Program-made: the position numbers and the translations under genes
The notes under the pieces: model-generated
Databases searched by the model: none
What the model was told of the DNA's origin: nothing
Seen by the model: the letters and a program-made list of their open reading frames with translations, nothing else
Assembly (NCBI RefSeq): GCF_003833015.1
Contig: NZ_RJLQ01000006.1
Location: forward strand, 1-64,000
DNA from: Clostridium sp. E02
Lineage (GTDB): Bacteria; Bacillota; Clostridia; Lachnospirales; Lachnospiraceae
Length of the DNA: 64,000 nucleotides
Direction: 5' to 3'
In this document: positions 1-9,304 of the stretch, one piece after another
Layout of the letters: every line of letters starts with the position of its first letter
Numbering within the stretch: the first letter of the stretch is position 1

Positions 1-64
1 TTTACAAGCAGGTAACTGTAGTTTTATTAAAGTTACCCAAAAACTAATAGTACCTGGTTAAATC

Positions 65-86
65 AAGCACCAGAAAACTGGTGCTT
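65..86 (-). terminator. Hairpin downstream of LacI-type gene
   Basis: A perfect 9-bp inverted repeat (AAGCACCAG / CTGGTGCTT, 4-nt loop) begins 3 bp past the stop codon of the regulator read leftward. The downstream minus-strand sequence has only a weak T-rich tail, so it may be a weak terminator or a 3' stabilising hairpin. A second weaker repeat (GGTAACT / AGTTACC) lies at 11-37. Confidence 0.45.
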
Positions 87-89
87 ATG

Positions 90-1094
90 TTAAAACTTTT
101 TCGGGACATTTTCAAAAACGGTTGACACACTAAAACGTTCAATCAAACGATAAGGAGAGACCAGTACCTCTTCTATTTTTTGATGCTCCAATAATTTCAA
201 AAGATTAACCGCTGCACTCTGCCCCGCCTTGCGAAAAAACAACTGGACCGTTGTAATCCCAGGATAAACCAAGTCCGTAATTTTATCTCCTCCCACTCCT
301 GCAATGGATAATTTATCCGGTACTTTTATCTTCTGCAAATAACAGGCTTTTAATACACCTGCGGCAATTGTATCCGTAGCTGCCAGGATGGCGGTGGGTT
401 TTTGCTCTTTCAAAACCGTTTGAGCTGCCTTTATGGCATCTTGAAACGAGAAAGAGGTCTCTTCTATCTGTAAATCGACATCTTTATATTTTTTAGAAGC
501 CTCAATGACTCCCTGCTTTCTTATTTGCCCTACCGCCACATCTGTCTCTGGAACCCCCAGATAGGTAACTTTTCGGTGCCCCCTCTCAAACAGATACGAT
601 CCAATGCAATAACCAACATGAAAATCATCGTGAATTACACTGGGGACCCCCTTGGCCTGCTGCCCGATCAGAATCATGGGAATATTGATTGTCTGGAACA
701 CACGCTTGTGTGCATCGGTAATCTGGGTCGCTGCCAGTACAATCCCCGACACTTTCTGTTTGGCCAGAGATTCAATACTCTCGATTTCTCGTTCAATGCT
801 TTGATTGGTGTTGGATATAATCATCTGAAACCCCTGTTCCTGTAAAACATCATCAATCCCAAGCAAAGTTTCTGACATTGCATTGGAATTCAGCCTTGGG
901 ATAATTACACCTATGATTTTTGTTTTTTTTGCTTTTAAACTCTGAGCAAACTGATTGGGGGTGTAGCCCGTATCCTTAATCACCTTTTCTATCTTTTCAG
1001 CCGTTTTTTCACTGACTGATCCCTGGTTTAAATAACGGGAAACCGTACTTTTTGCAACACCTGACATTTGCGCTATTTCTTTAATACTTTCCAT
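90..1094 (-). CDS. LacI-family transcriptional regulator
   Basis: The 334-aa protein has an N-terminal LacI helix-turn-helix (about residues 4-24, IKEIAQMSGVAKSTVSRYLN), a hinge helix near 46-56 and a periplasmic-binding-protein-like effector domain from about 60 to the end (IIGVIIPRLNSNAMSETLLG, AATDTIAAGVLKA, SIAGVGGDKI). Full family length suggests it is intact. Such proteins are dimeric repressors released by a sugar or sugar phosphate; the ligand cannot be read from the sequence. It lies 61 bp downstream of an AraC-type gene on the same strand, so the two may be cotranscribed. It is a candidate binder of the dyad upstream of the sugar transporter at 10.2-11.5 kb. The effector domain recalls sucrose or beta-glucoside repressors, but I would not name it. 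Confidence 0.9.
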   Translation of the reverse strand: MESIKEIAQMSGVAKSTVSRYLNQGSVSEKTAEKIEKVIKDTGYTPNQFAQSLKAKKTKIIGVIIPRLNSNAMSETLLGIDDVLQEQGFQMIISNTNQSIEREIESIESLAKQKVSGIVLAATQITDAHKRVFQTINIPMILIGQQAKGVPSVIHDDFHVGYCIGSYLFERGHRKVTYLGVPETDVAVGQIRKQGVIEASKKYKDVDLQIEETSFSFQDAIKAAQTVLKEQKPTAILAATDTIAAGVLKACYLQKIKVPDKLSIAGVGGDKITDLVYPGITTVQLFFRKAGQSAAVNLLKLLEHQKIEEVLVSPYRLIERFSVSTVFENVPKKF

Positions 1095-1155
1095 ATAATT
1101 TCCATCTTTCCATTTATTTATGGGACTTAATAATTTACTCCTATTTTAACTATTT

Positions 1156-1992
1156 CTATCTGTTTTTCGTATAAAGCATTCGAAATTCACCAGGAGAGCA
1201 CCCTACACTATCCCGAAACAAAGCTCCAAAATAACTGCAGTCACTAAAACCGGTCTCATAGGCAATGCTTTTAATGCTTTTTTCTGGGTCACTGATTATT
1301 CTTTCCTTTGCAGCGCAAATCCGGTACTGAATCGTATAGGTAAATGGAGTGACCTGGTAGGTTTGTTTAAAAATTCTGCATAAATAAGAGGAAGAAACTC
1401 CAGCAATGTCTGCCAGATCCAAAAGCGTTATTTCTTTATTGAAGTTTTCTTTGATGTAATCAATCACCCGATCCAGCTTTTCGTTGATTTTCGTGATTTT
1501 ACCAGTCATTGGAGTTGTCAAATCGCAGCCAATTTGGATCAGAAGATTATAGAGAATCCCGGATGCTTCCAACATATAGTTACTGCCTTTTCCTGATATA
1601 AGCTGATACAGATGATTATAATCCGCAATGATCTCTTCTACATTCTTTACCTTACTCACTCCATACTGATCAAAATTCATCGCTTGATACAATGCATTGG
1701 CTCCAAACCCGTCAAACAAAATCCATAAGATCGTCCACGGTTCCTTCACCGGATAATACTCATGGGCCATATCTGGCTTCAAAAAAAATGCCATTCCAGT
1801 ATGGATCGGAAACACGTTTCCATCAACCAGGAACATGCCCGAACCACTGGTGCAAATAGCAATTTGATTCGAAGGAAGTCCTGCCTTGCGTCGAATATGA
1901 TTTTGATATTCTTCACAGCCAATCCCCATAACATAAAATGGCAATTGTCTGTCTTTATCCATAATAACTGGAAATGCATTTTCTTTGTTCAT
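1156..1992 (-). CDS. AraC-family transcriptional regulator
   Basis: The 278-aa protein has an N-terminal cupin-like sugar-sensing domain (about 1-150) and a C-terminal double helix-turn-helix (about 180-275; LLDLADIAGVSSSYLCRIFKQ and SIKSIAYETGFSDCSYFGALF). I chose the ATG at 1992 because AGGGGAGGGGC lies just upstream; an in-frame ATG 30 bp further up would place that site inside the gene. It is divergent from the GH95 gene, with 108 bp between, so it most likely activates that gene in response to an oligosaccharide. The ligand is unknown. Confidence 0.88.
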   Translation of the reverse strand: MNKENAFPVIMDKDRQLPFYVMGIGCEEYQNHIRRKAGLPSNQIAICTSGSGMFLVDGNVFPIHTGMAFFLKPDMAHEYYPVKEPWTILWILFDGFGANALYQAMNFDQYGVSKVKNVEEIIADYNHLYQLISGKGSNYMLEASGILYNLLIQIGCDLTTPMTGKITKINEKLDRVIDYIKENFNKEITLLDLADIAGVSSSYLCRIFKQTYQVTPFTYTIQYRICAAKERIISDPEKSIKSIAYETGFSDCSYFGALFRDSVGCSPGEFRMLYTKNR

Positions 1993-2040
1993 CTTTGCCC
2001 CTCCCCTGTTCAATATATTCATATAGTATCAAAATATTTA

Positions 2041-2070
2041 GATTGATTCAAGCCAAATCAATCGTATAGA
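2041..2070 (+). promoter_or_regulatory. Putative GH95 promoter with overlapping inverted repeat
   Basis: An 8-bp perfect inverted repeat (GATTGATT at 2041-2048, AATCAATC at 2056-2063, 7-bp spacer) overlaps a possible promoter TTGATT (2043-2048), N16, TATAGA (2065-2070) reading toward the GH95 gene. It lies in the divergent intergenic space with the AraC gene. It could bind the adjacent AraC or LacI regulator; which one is inference. Confidence 0.45.
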
Positions 2071-2100
2071 ATAGATCTATCACGCCGAAGGAGGAAACAC

Positions 2101-4437
2101 ATGACACAATCCCAAACACTCTGGTACACAAAACCGTCAAAGTTATGGGTGGAAGCACTTCCCATTGGTAACGGACGGATTGGCGCTATGGTATATGGAG
2201 GGGTCAACGAAGAGTGCATACAATTAAATGAAGAGACTCTATGGTCAGGATATCCCAAAGAAAAGAACAATCCAGATGCCAAAGATTATCTAGACCCTAT
2301 ACGCAACGCTATGCTGCAAGGCGATCTAAAAAAAGCACATACCCTTACCAACGAGCATATGCTCGGTCAATGGACCGAATCTTACTTGCCTTTTGGTACC
2401 CTCCGGTTTCATTTTCATCATACCGGGCCTTTTACGGACTACCGGAGAGAACTCAATCTAAATAAAGCTGTCACTACGGTTCAATACACCTGCCAAAAGG
2501 TCCATTATCATCGGGAGATGTTCTGTTCCAATCCAGATCAGCTTTTGGTCATTCGATTACGGGCATCTTTAAAAGTTTTATCTTTGGATATTCAGATGGA
2601 TAGCTTGTTAACAAGTTCTTCTTCTGTAAATGAAAACCATTTGATCTTACAAGGAAAAGCACCAGCCGTGGATATGCCAATCTACTATGATTCCGATGAG
2701 CCAGTCCAATATGACAATACGAAGACTACGGTTTCTTTTGAGGGCAGAGTTAAGATCCTAACTACAGATGGTACCGTAACTTATGGAAGTGATTCCATTG
2801 CATTAACCAACGCTTCTGAGGCCGTTATTTTCGTTTCACTGGCAACAAGTTTTGTCTCCTTTGATCAGCTTCCAGATGCAGATGCCAAACTAAGGTGCAA
2901 ATCCTATTTCAGCATGGCCTCAAAACAGTCTTATGAAGCATTACTTAACAGGCATTTGACCTACTACTGCCCAGTTTTTGATCGAATGGAACTTTATTTT
3001 GGCGAAAATCGAAGCCATATTCCCACGGATATACGAATCCTGGATTTTAACCAAGGAGTGAACGATCCAGGGTTATGTGCCTTATTTTTTCAGTATAACA
3101 GATATTTATTAATCTCTAGTTCTGCCCCTGGCTCTTTGGCCGCCAATTTACAAGGGATCTGGAATCAGGAGATCCGTCCGCCATGGAGCAGCAACTATAC
3201 CATTAATATCAATACGGAAATGAATTACTGGTTATCGGAAACCTGCAATCTATCGGAATATACCAATCCGCTGTTTGAGTTGATTTTAAACCTTTCAAAG
3301 AACGGGCAAAAAACAGCAAAACTTCACTATGGATGCGAGGGCTGGGTTTCCCACCACAATACAGACATCTGGGCACAGACAGCACCCGTTGGTCCTCCAG
3401 GAAAGGAGGCTATGGATTGCACAAGCTATTCTGTATGGCCCTTATCCTCCGGATGGCTTTGCAGGCATTTATGGGATCATTACCTTTATACAGGAGATGA
3501 AGCATTTCTAAGAGAGAAAGCTATGCCTGTTCTCCTTGAATCCTGTCGCTTTTATGTGGATTATTTAATTGAGGATAAGAATGGACACCTGGTGACTGGA
3601 CTGTCCATCTCTCCTGAGAATGAATACGAATATGAAGGAGAACGCTATCACCTTGATGTAATGCCTGCCGTTGATATTGCCATTTTAAAAGAATTATTTT
3701 CTTCCACGCTTAAAGGGATTGACATAACTGGAATGGGAACTGACAACAAACAAACATTTCAGCACATTCTTTCCAAACTACCTGACTATCAAATCGGATC
3801 AAAAGGACAGTTATTGGAATGGAGCCAGGATTATAAAGAGACAGAACCACTGCACCGACATTCCTCCCATTTGTACTGTCTATATCCTTCTATGGAGATC
3901 ACTCCCCGAAAGGATCCAGAGCTATCCAAAGCCTGCAAAGAAGCTCTGCTTTGCCGTGGTTCCATGGGTACTGGTTGGGGACAGGCATGGAAGGTCTGCT
4001 TATGGGCGAGACTTTATGATGGGGATAAATGCTATGAAATGCTAAAACAAATCATGCGTCCCGCTGATTTAAATAACAAAAGCCACTCAGATGGATCTGG
4101 GCTTTATATCAATATGTTTGATGCCCATCCCCCTTTCCAGATTGATGGGAATTTCGGTGCATCGGCTGGTATCGCAGAGATGTTTGTACAAAGTGAACCC
4201 GGTTTTCTTCACCTTTTGCCAGCACTCCCTTCTGCCTTTCGGGACGGATCGATCAAAGGGTTGTGCTGCCGGGGAAATCTGGCTGTAGATCTCTATTTCA
4301 AAGACAATCAGTTGGATTATGCAAAAATCCATTCCAAAAAGGCACAGCAAATCACCCTCAAACTTAAGGACCGGGAAATTCGTGTATCTCTTTCAAACGA
4401 TCAGCCTTTAACAATTACCACCGATCATTTTAATTAA
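2101..4437 (+). CDS. GH95-family glycoside hydrolase (probable alpha-L-fucosidase), cytoplasmic
   Basis: The 778-aa protein has the GH95 layout: N-terminal beta domain (1-260), helical linker, (alpha/alpha)6 barrel (about 310-700) and a C-terminal beta domain. Family motifs are clear. NINTEMNYW carries the N-x-N pair (N369, N371) that positions the water in the Bifidobacterium enzyme; SISPENEY carries the probable general acid E506; HPPFQIDGNFG carries D682. GH95 enzymes invert alpha-1,2-L-fucosides, such as fucose on galactose in xyloglucan side chains, and some act on alpha-L-galactosides. There is no signal peptide, so the substrate must be imported. The RBS is GAAGGAGGAAACAC before ATG. 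With GH42 nearby, stepwise removal of fucose then galactose is plausible. Family assignment is firm; substrate is inferred. Confidence 0.93.
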   Translation: MTQSQTLWYTKPSKLWVEALPIGNGRIGAMVYGGVNEECIQLNEETLWSGYPKEKNNPDAKDYLDPIRNAMLQGDLKKAHTLTNEHMLGQWTESYLPFGTLRFHFHHTGPFTDYRRELNLNKAVTTVQYTCQKVHYHREMFCSNPDQLLVIRLRASLKVLSLDIQMDSLLTSSSSVNENHLILQGKAPAVDMPIYYDSDEPVQYDNTKTTVSFEGRVKILTTDGTVTYGSDSIALTNASEAVIFVSLATSFVSFDQLPDADAKLRCKSYFSMASKQSYEALLNRHLTYYCPVFDRMELYFGENRSHIPTDIRILDFNQGVNDPGLCALFFQYNRYLLISSSAPGSLAANLQGIWNQEIRPPWSSNYTININTEMNYWLSETCNLSEYTNPLFELILNLSKNGQKTAKLHYGCEGWVSHHNTDIWAQTAPVGPPGKEAMDCTSYSVWPLSSGWLCRHLWDHYLYTGDEAFLREKAMPVLLESCRFYVDYLIEDKNGHLVTGLSISPENEYEYEGERYHLDVMPAVDIAILKELFSSTLKGIDITGMGTDNKQTFQHILSKLPDYQIGSKGQLLEWSQDYKETEPLHRHSSHLYCLYPSMEITPRKDPELSKACKEALLCRGSMGTGWGQAWKVCLWARLYDGDKCYEMLKQIMRPADLNNKSHSDGSGLYINMFDAHPPFQIDGNFGASAGIAEMFVQSEPGFLHLLPALPSAFRDGSIKGLCCRGNLAVDLYFKDNQLDYAKIHSKKAQQITLKLKDREIRVSLSNDQPLTITTDHFN

Positions 4438-4471
4438 TCATGATTTTATAAGAACGGATTCTAATTCGATC

Positions 4472-4529
4472 AAAAAAGCCGCCACATCACATGAGTAAAA
4501 CAAATCTCTGTGATACGGCAGCTTTTTTT
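4472..4529. terminator. Bidirectional terminator between GH95 and GH10 genes
   Basis: A long imperfect hairpin (AAAAAAGCCGCCACATCAC with GTGATACGGCAGCTTTTTT) has an A-run on its left arm and a T-run on its right arm. It can therefore terminate both converging genes. Confidence 0.85.
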
Positions 4530-4540
4530 GGTTTCGTAAA

Positions 4541-6151
4541 TTATCTTATGGGTTCAAAGATCCAAAGCTGATTGTTCTGAGAACGATATGTATATTGACA
4601 TACATTGGTACCATCCTCTTTCCCAAGATTATACACATCCAGTGACTTTGTCCCATTACTTGCATTTGTTAAGATTCCATACTGTCCAGCTGTATTACCT
4701 GGAGCCAGTTTAAACTGCTGAGAAGTTCCGCCATAGGCACTATAAATCTGAACATTGACTTTATCTGCATTTTCCCCATTGGCTACATCCAGAGAAAAAT
4801 TCCCTAGTTTGGAAGTCAAGGTAATGTTCCCATTGTCAAGATTTTTTAAATTCCACTTCTGTCCATTGGAACCATTGCCGGTTCTAATCTCCACATTCGA
4901 TCCATTTGCACCGGAATTGCCTGCTACGGTTAAATATTTTTGGGAATTAATATTTTTAACATAATACCAGCCATCGGATAAAGTAGTACCTGTCTGAGTG
5001 CCAAATACGTCATTAAAGGCATCAATTGTTCTATAATAAGATGCTTTTGGTGTGTTTATGTTTGAGAAAAGCAATGGACTGTTTTCTTTTCTCCATGACA
5101 CATCATCGGAAAGTCCCCACCAGGTAATTCCGGTAATGTTGCCTCCTGCCTTCTTCACTTCACAAATTCCCTTCATCACATCATACACATAAGAAGCCTG
5201 ACTTGATTCTGAATTCGCACCTGCATCCAGTTCTGTAATCTGCATCTCCAAACCAGCATTCTTAAAGGCTGTGTATGCATCTTTGTAATAAGAAGCACTT
5301 GGGAATGAAGTACTTAGGTGAGACTGTCCACCCACGCCATTGCAGTATTTGGTTCCTGAATTGATAAACTGAACCAACTTGAGGATTTTTGAAACTTCCA
5401 TGTATTCATTGTAATCATTATAAAACAGACTGACACGATCGGTCAGGTTGAAATAGCTTAATGTTTCATGGGCATAACGGAAGGCATCTTTTAAAAATTG
5501 AGGACTGGTTGAAATATTCCCATAGATTTTAAGCCATCCGGATTCATTTGAAGAGTGAAGATATTCGTTCACCACATCCCAAGCATAAACCACTTTCCCA
5601 TGTTCGTTTGTATAAACGTGGTTCATGACGTTTTTAATATAATATTCCATACGTGCGTTCATGACTGCCTGACTCACAAAACCAGCATTGCCCTGGTAGC
5701 CTGACCGAAACAGCCAGTTCGGAGTCTGCCCATGCCAAACCAACGTATGAGCCCTTACCCCCAGTCCGTTGTTATCACAAATCTCCAATACCTTGTCCAC
5801 AGTCGAAAAATTAATTCGTGGAACCGTGGATTCGTGATATCCATCCGGAATATAATACCCCATAGATTTCGCCTGTGAAACAGAAATCAGATTGGGAGAT
5901 TGTCCAAGCAATGCATCTGGCTTCATCTCATTTTCAAGGGTTATACTATTATACCTTTGCTTGATGATATTTAAAGTTCCCTGATCTTGTAATTGTCTCA
6001 ATGTCACGCAGGTTCCCACTCGTTCGAATTTTTCCCCATATGTATTCAATAAGTTCTGGCCACTAGTGGCTGCCATGGATATCCCAAAGGACGATAGTGC
6101 AAGTGTCAGTGTCAAACATGTTGCTGCTATTTTTTTCAATAACCTTCTCAT
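4541..6151 (-). CDS. Secreted GH10 endo-beta-1,4-xylanase with C-terminal CBM13 (ricin-type) domain
   Basis: The 536-aa precursor has a Sec signal peptide (basic MRRLLKK, hydrophobic core, probable cleavage after SMAA, about residue 28). The GH10 barrel spans about 35-380: LENEMKPDAL at the start, WHGQTPNWLF, acid/base E196 in WDVVNE and nucleophile E307 in ITELD. A ricin B-type trefoil follows (about 393-536) with three Q-x-W/F repeats (GQKWNL, SQQFKL, NQLWIF). GH10 enzymes cut xylan internally and release short decorated xylo-oligosaccharides; CBM13 binds xylan. It has its own promoter, separate from the GH42 transporter operon upstream. No S-layer or sortase anchor is seen, so it is probably released. 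Confidence 0.96.
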   Translation of the reverse strand: MRRLLKKIAATCLTLTLALSSFGISMAATSGQNLLNTYGEKFERVGTCVTLRQLQDQGTLNIIKQRYNSITLENEMKPDALLGQSPNLISVSQAKSMGYYIPDGYHESTVPRINFSTVDKVLEICDNNGLGVRAHTLVWHGQTPNWLFRSGYQGNAGFVSQAVMNARMEYYIKNVMNHVYTNEHGKVVYAWDVVNEYLHSSNESGWLKIYGNISTSPQFLKDAFRYAHETLSYFNLTDRVSLFYNDYNEYMEVSKILKLVQFINSGTKYCNGVGGQSHLSTSFPSASYYKDAYTAFKNAGLEMQITELDAGANSESSQASYVYDVMKGICEVKKAGGNITGITWWGLSDDVSWRKENSPLLFSNINTPKASYYRTIDAFNDVFGTQTGTTLSDGWYYVKNINSQKYLTVAGNSGANGSNVEIRTGNGSNGQKWNLKNLDNGNITLTSKLGNFSLDVANGENADKVNVQIYSAYGGTSQQFKLAPGNTAGQYGILTNASNGTKSLDVYNLGKEDGTNVCQYTYRSQNNQLWIFEPIR

Positions 6152-6295
6152 TTCATTACCCCCTTATTATTTATCTTATAACAAATCGTATCTGCACTCC
6201 AAACGAAAGCTCTGCCTTTTTCTCTTTCCCCTCCTTCTTTGGCTTATTTCTTTCACTGTTTCATGAAGATACCATTTGTCAAAGTACACTTGTAT

Positions 6296-6324
6296 ATTAT
6301 AATATATGTGTATAAAACAGACAA
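6296..6324 (-). promoter_or_regulatory. Predicted sigma-A promoter for GH10 xylanase
   Basis: The minus strand reads TTGTCT (6319-6324), N17, TATAAT (6296-6301), giving a leader of about 140 nt. The leader contains TTCATGAAAC (6258-6267), the core also present in the dyad at 11638-11665. The surrounding 6152-6417 interval is AT-rich and shows no other gene. Confidence 0.6.
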
Positions 6325-6417
6325 TATTACAAAAAGTAATTTTTTTTTTAATGTTTTATTACATATACTACTTTTATTTTTAATAAAGCAAGGAAATCTA
6401 CATAGATAGGATGGCGA

Positions 6418-8466
6418 TCAAGTCTGTTTTTGAGAGGAACGGGCGAATTTTACGATGATCGTTTCATATCCATTCATTCCACCATTTTCTGTAAATGTGC
6501 CATAGACCAAGCTGCCTTTTTTTACCGCCATATAAAACTCCTGACATAGTTTAATTTTATTATTTGAAAAATTCTGCAAAAACACATAGTGAAAGTCTTC
6601 TGATTCTCTCGTTGTCACTTCAAGTTCTTCTGGTATTGTTCCGGGAAACTCAGGGGCAATACCAGCGGTAACGGTTACCTCCTGGAACAAATCATCATAA
6701 AATTCCTGACTTGCATCCGCACAAACATAGTAAGCAGTCCCCTTTCCCCAATGGTTTTTCGTTAGTGCTGGATATCCCTTATAAAAATCTTCTTCATATA
6801 CGAAAAGTGCTTTTGCACCATTAAGACTTACCAAATCACAGAGATTTCTACATTCATATCTTCCTTTCTTTTTACTGTCGTTGGAAGGTATCATACCATT
6901 ACGCTCCTCATCATAGAGTCCATCGATCTCCATACTGCGAAGACCAAGAACCTGGTTTAATCCATGAGGAACTGCTCCCATAAAGCAACGGTCAAACTCA
7001 TCGACAATCCCAGACCAGTAAGTCGTTATCAACTGTCCTCCTGCTTCCACGAATCGACTTAACTTCTCTTCTATTCCGTTCCGAAACATATACAGCATAG
7101 GGGCTGCTACCAGCTCATATCCAGCCAGACTTTGTTCCATAGATATGACATCGACATCAAACCCCAGTTTTCTCATCCCACGATAGATTTTAACGCAGGT
7201 TTCATGATAGAAAAGACCTTTGTTTCTAGGTCCCTGTGCATCTTCCATGGCCCAACGGCTTTCCATATCACAGATCAGTGCCATCTTTGAATGAACGCTG
7301 GTATTCGCCAGCTCCCCAAGGCTTAAAAGGTCTTCTCCTATCTGGCTAACTTCTTTTAAAATTCTTGTATCCTCTCCCCCATAATGATCGATCACAGCCC
7401 CGTGAAATTTTTCGGAACTTCCACAGCTTTGCCGAATCTGAAAAAAAAGCACACTATCCGAACCATGGGCAATCGCCTGAAGAGATGCCAGCTTTAAAAG
7501 ACCGGGACGTTTTAATTTGCTGACTCCCTGCCAGTTGGTACTGCTTGGACTGGATTCCATAAGTAAAAAAGGAGACTTCTTCAAACTTCTCATATAATCA
7601 TGCTGCAACCCATTCTCTCTTGCAGTCAGTATTTCCTCCTTTTTATGCCACAATGGATAGGTATCCCAGGATACCACATCCACGGCATCGGTGAGTCTGT
7701 CATAATTAAGTCCGGTAAAATCATACATCAAATTGGTGGTAGTCGGTTGAAAGGCCCCTCCCTCTCTCAATGCTTTCACTTCCCATGTCGCAAAATCTGT
7801 AGTCTGTTCTGTTACAAAACGTCTCCAGTCCAGATTCAGCCCATGGATCTCCGACTCTCCCATGGAAGAAGGACTCTCTATCTGCTCAAAAGAGGAATAG
7901 ATATGGCTCCAGAATGCAGTATACCAGCATTCATTAAGTCGTGTTATAGATTGGTACCTTTTTTTTAACCAACGCTGAAACTCGTTCTGACACAATTGGC
8001 AATGGCATTCTCCCCCATATTCGTTTGATATATGCCACATCAATATGCCTGGGTGAGATCCAAACGTTTCGGCTAGGCGTTTGTTTATCTGTCTTACCTT
8101 CTCTCTATATACTGGAGAGGTATAGCAGTGATTATGACGTCCTCCGAACAAATGCCGCCGCCTGGCTTCATCCACTCTTAAAACCTCCGGATACTGATCT
8201 GACATCCATTTGGGACGAGCACCAGAAGGAGTTGCCAGAATGGTATTGATTCCATTTTCATACAGTTCATCCACCCGTTTTATTAGCCAGTCAAAACAAT
8301 ACGTTCCTTCTTCTGGTTCTAGAAAAGACCAAGAAAAAATTCCCATTGTAACCGTATTAATACCAGCCTTCTTCATATAGTTTATATCTGTCTTTAAAAT
8401 CTCCGGCTTAGAAAGCCACTGTTCCGGATAATAATCCCCTCCATACCACAAACCAGTGTGTTTCAT
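6418..8466 (-). CDS. GH42 beta-galactosidase
   Basis: The 682-aa GH42 enzyme has a TIM barrel (about 1-370), a Rossmann-like trimerisation domain (about 385-590) and a small beta domain. Acid/base is E149 in HISNEYGG and nucleophile E304 in LLMESSP. Cysteines C114, C154, C156 and C159 match the structural zinc site of this family. It hydrolyses terminal beta-galactosides from plant galactans or side chains, in the cytoplasm since no signal peptide is present. I chose the ATG at 8466 because GGAAGGTGATATT lies directly upstream; the longer in-frame start lies inside the permease gene. It is the last gene of the transporter operon, 22 bp after the permease, so the transporter probably imports a galactose-containing oligosaccharide. 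Confidence 0.95.
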   Translation of the reverse strand: MKHTGLWYGGDYYPEQWLSKPEILKTDINYMKKAGINTVTMGIFSWSFLEPEEGTYCFDWLIKRVDELYENGINTILATPSGARPKWMSDQYPEVLRVDEARRRHLFGGRHNHCYTSPVYREKVRQINKRLAETFGSHPGILMWHISNEYGGECHCQLCQNEFQRWLKKRYQSITRLNECWYTAFWSHIYSSFEQIESPSSMGESEIHGLNLDWRRFVTEQTTDFATWEVKALREGGAFQPTTTNLMYDFTGLNYDRLTDAVDVVSWDTYPLWHKKEEILTARENGLQHDYMRSLKKSPFLLMESSPSSTNWQGVSKLKRPGLLKLASLQAIAHGSDSVLFFQIRQSCGSSEKFHGAVIDHYGGEDTRILKEVSQIGEDLLSLGELANTSVHSKMALICDMESRWAMEDAQGPRNKGLFYHETCVKIYRGMRKLGFDVDVISMEQSLAGYELVAAPMLYMFRNGIEEKLSRFVEAGGQLITTYWSGIVDEFDRCFMGAVPHGLNQVLGLRSMEIDGLYDEERNGMIPSNDSKKKGRYECRNLCDLVSLNGAKALFVYEEDFYKGYPALTKNHWGKGTAYYVCADASQEFYDDLFQEVTVTAGIAPEFPGTIPEELEVTTRESEDFHYVFLQNFSNNKIKLCQEFYMAVKKGSLVYGTFTENGGMNGYETIIVKFARSSQKQT

Positions 8467-8488
8467 AATATCACCTTCCTGCTTATTT

Positions 8489-9304
8489 TTACTTAATCGC
8501 ACCTGTAATTCCTTCTGCAAAGCTTTTTTGTAATAAAAAGAATATGATGACCGTTGGCATCGTACAGATAAACACGGATAGCATTAAAACACCGTAATCT
8601 GTCACATATCCTTCCGTTAAATTTGCTACCATCATGGGCATGGTAATACTATTAACATCGGAAAGTATTACCTTCGGCCATAAATAACTATTCCATGCAT
8701 TCATAAAGGTGATGGTCATGGCCGCTGCATAAGTAGACCGCATGGTAGGAAGAAACATTCGATAAAAGATCTGAAATTCAGTCAAACCATCCAGTCTTGC
8801 TGCTTCCATAATATCAGAGGGAAAAGATCTTGCACTCTGACGAAACATCATGATTAAAAACGGAGTTGATATGGTAGGCAAAATAAAGCCCAAGGTGCTG
8901 TTGAGCAGTCTTGCCTTTGAAAACATCTGATAAAGAGGTATCATGGTTGCTGCAAACGGAACCATCATTGCAAGCAAAATTACACTCATCACCCGATCTT
9001 TTGCCTTATCATGAAATACTTCAAAACCATAACCTGCCAAAGAACAGACAAGCAAGGAAATCAGGGTCATAAGAATGGAATACCGAAAGGAATTAAACAA
9101 GGCACGGGCAACATTCTGGGAAGCAAAAAGATTCTTCCAATTCTCAAATAACGCCGTTCCCACCATCAAGGTACCTCTCGATACATCCACACTTTTATTG
9201 GTTGCCGCTATCACCATCCAGTAAAGAGGGAATACCGATAGGACAGAAACCAGGATCAAAAAACCATAAGAAAGTATTTTTTTCCCTTTAGTCACGTTTA
9301 TCAC
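8489..9304 (-). CDS. Carbohydrate ABC transporter permease, MalG/UgpE type
   Basis: The 271-aa inner-membrane protein has about six hydrophobic segments and the EAA loop that docks the ATPase (EAARLDGLTEFQIFYRMFLP). It pairs with the permease encoded just upstream, and the two genes overlap. Possible starts are GTG at 9304, with a crowded RBS, or GTG at 9295 (protein starting VTKGKK), which sits better behind AGGTAGGTGAT. No ATPase gene is in the operon; a shared MsmK-type ATPase encoded elsewhere is usual for this transporter class. Confidence 0.93.
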   Translation of the reverse strand: MINVTKGKKILSYGFLILVSVLSVFPLYWMVIAATNKSVDVSRGTLMVGTALFENWKNLFASQNVARALFNSFRYSILMTLISLLVCSLAGYGFEVFHDKAKDRVMSVILLAMMVPFAATMIPLYQMFSKARLLNSTLGFILPTISTPFLIMMFRQSARSFPSDIMEAARLDGLTEFQIFYRMFLPTMRSTYAAAMTITFMNAWNSYLWPKVILSDVNSITMPMMVANLTEGYVTDYGVLMLSVFICTMPTVIIFFLLQKSFAEGITGAIK

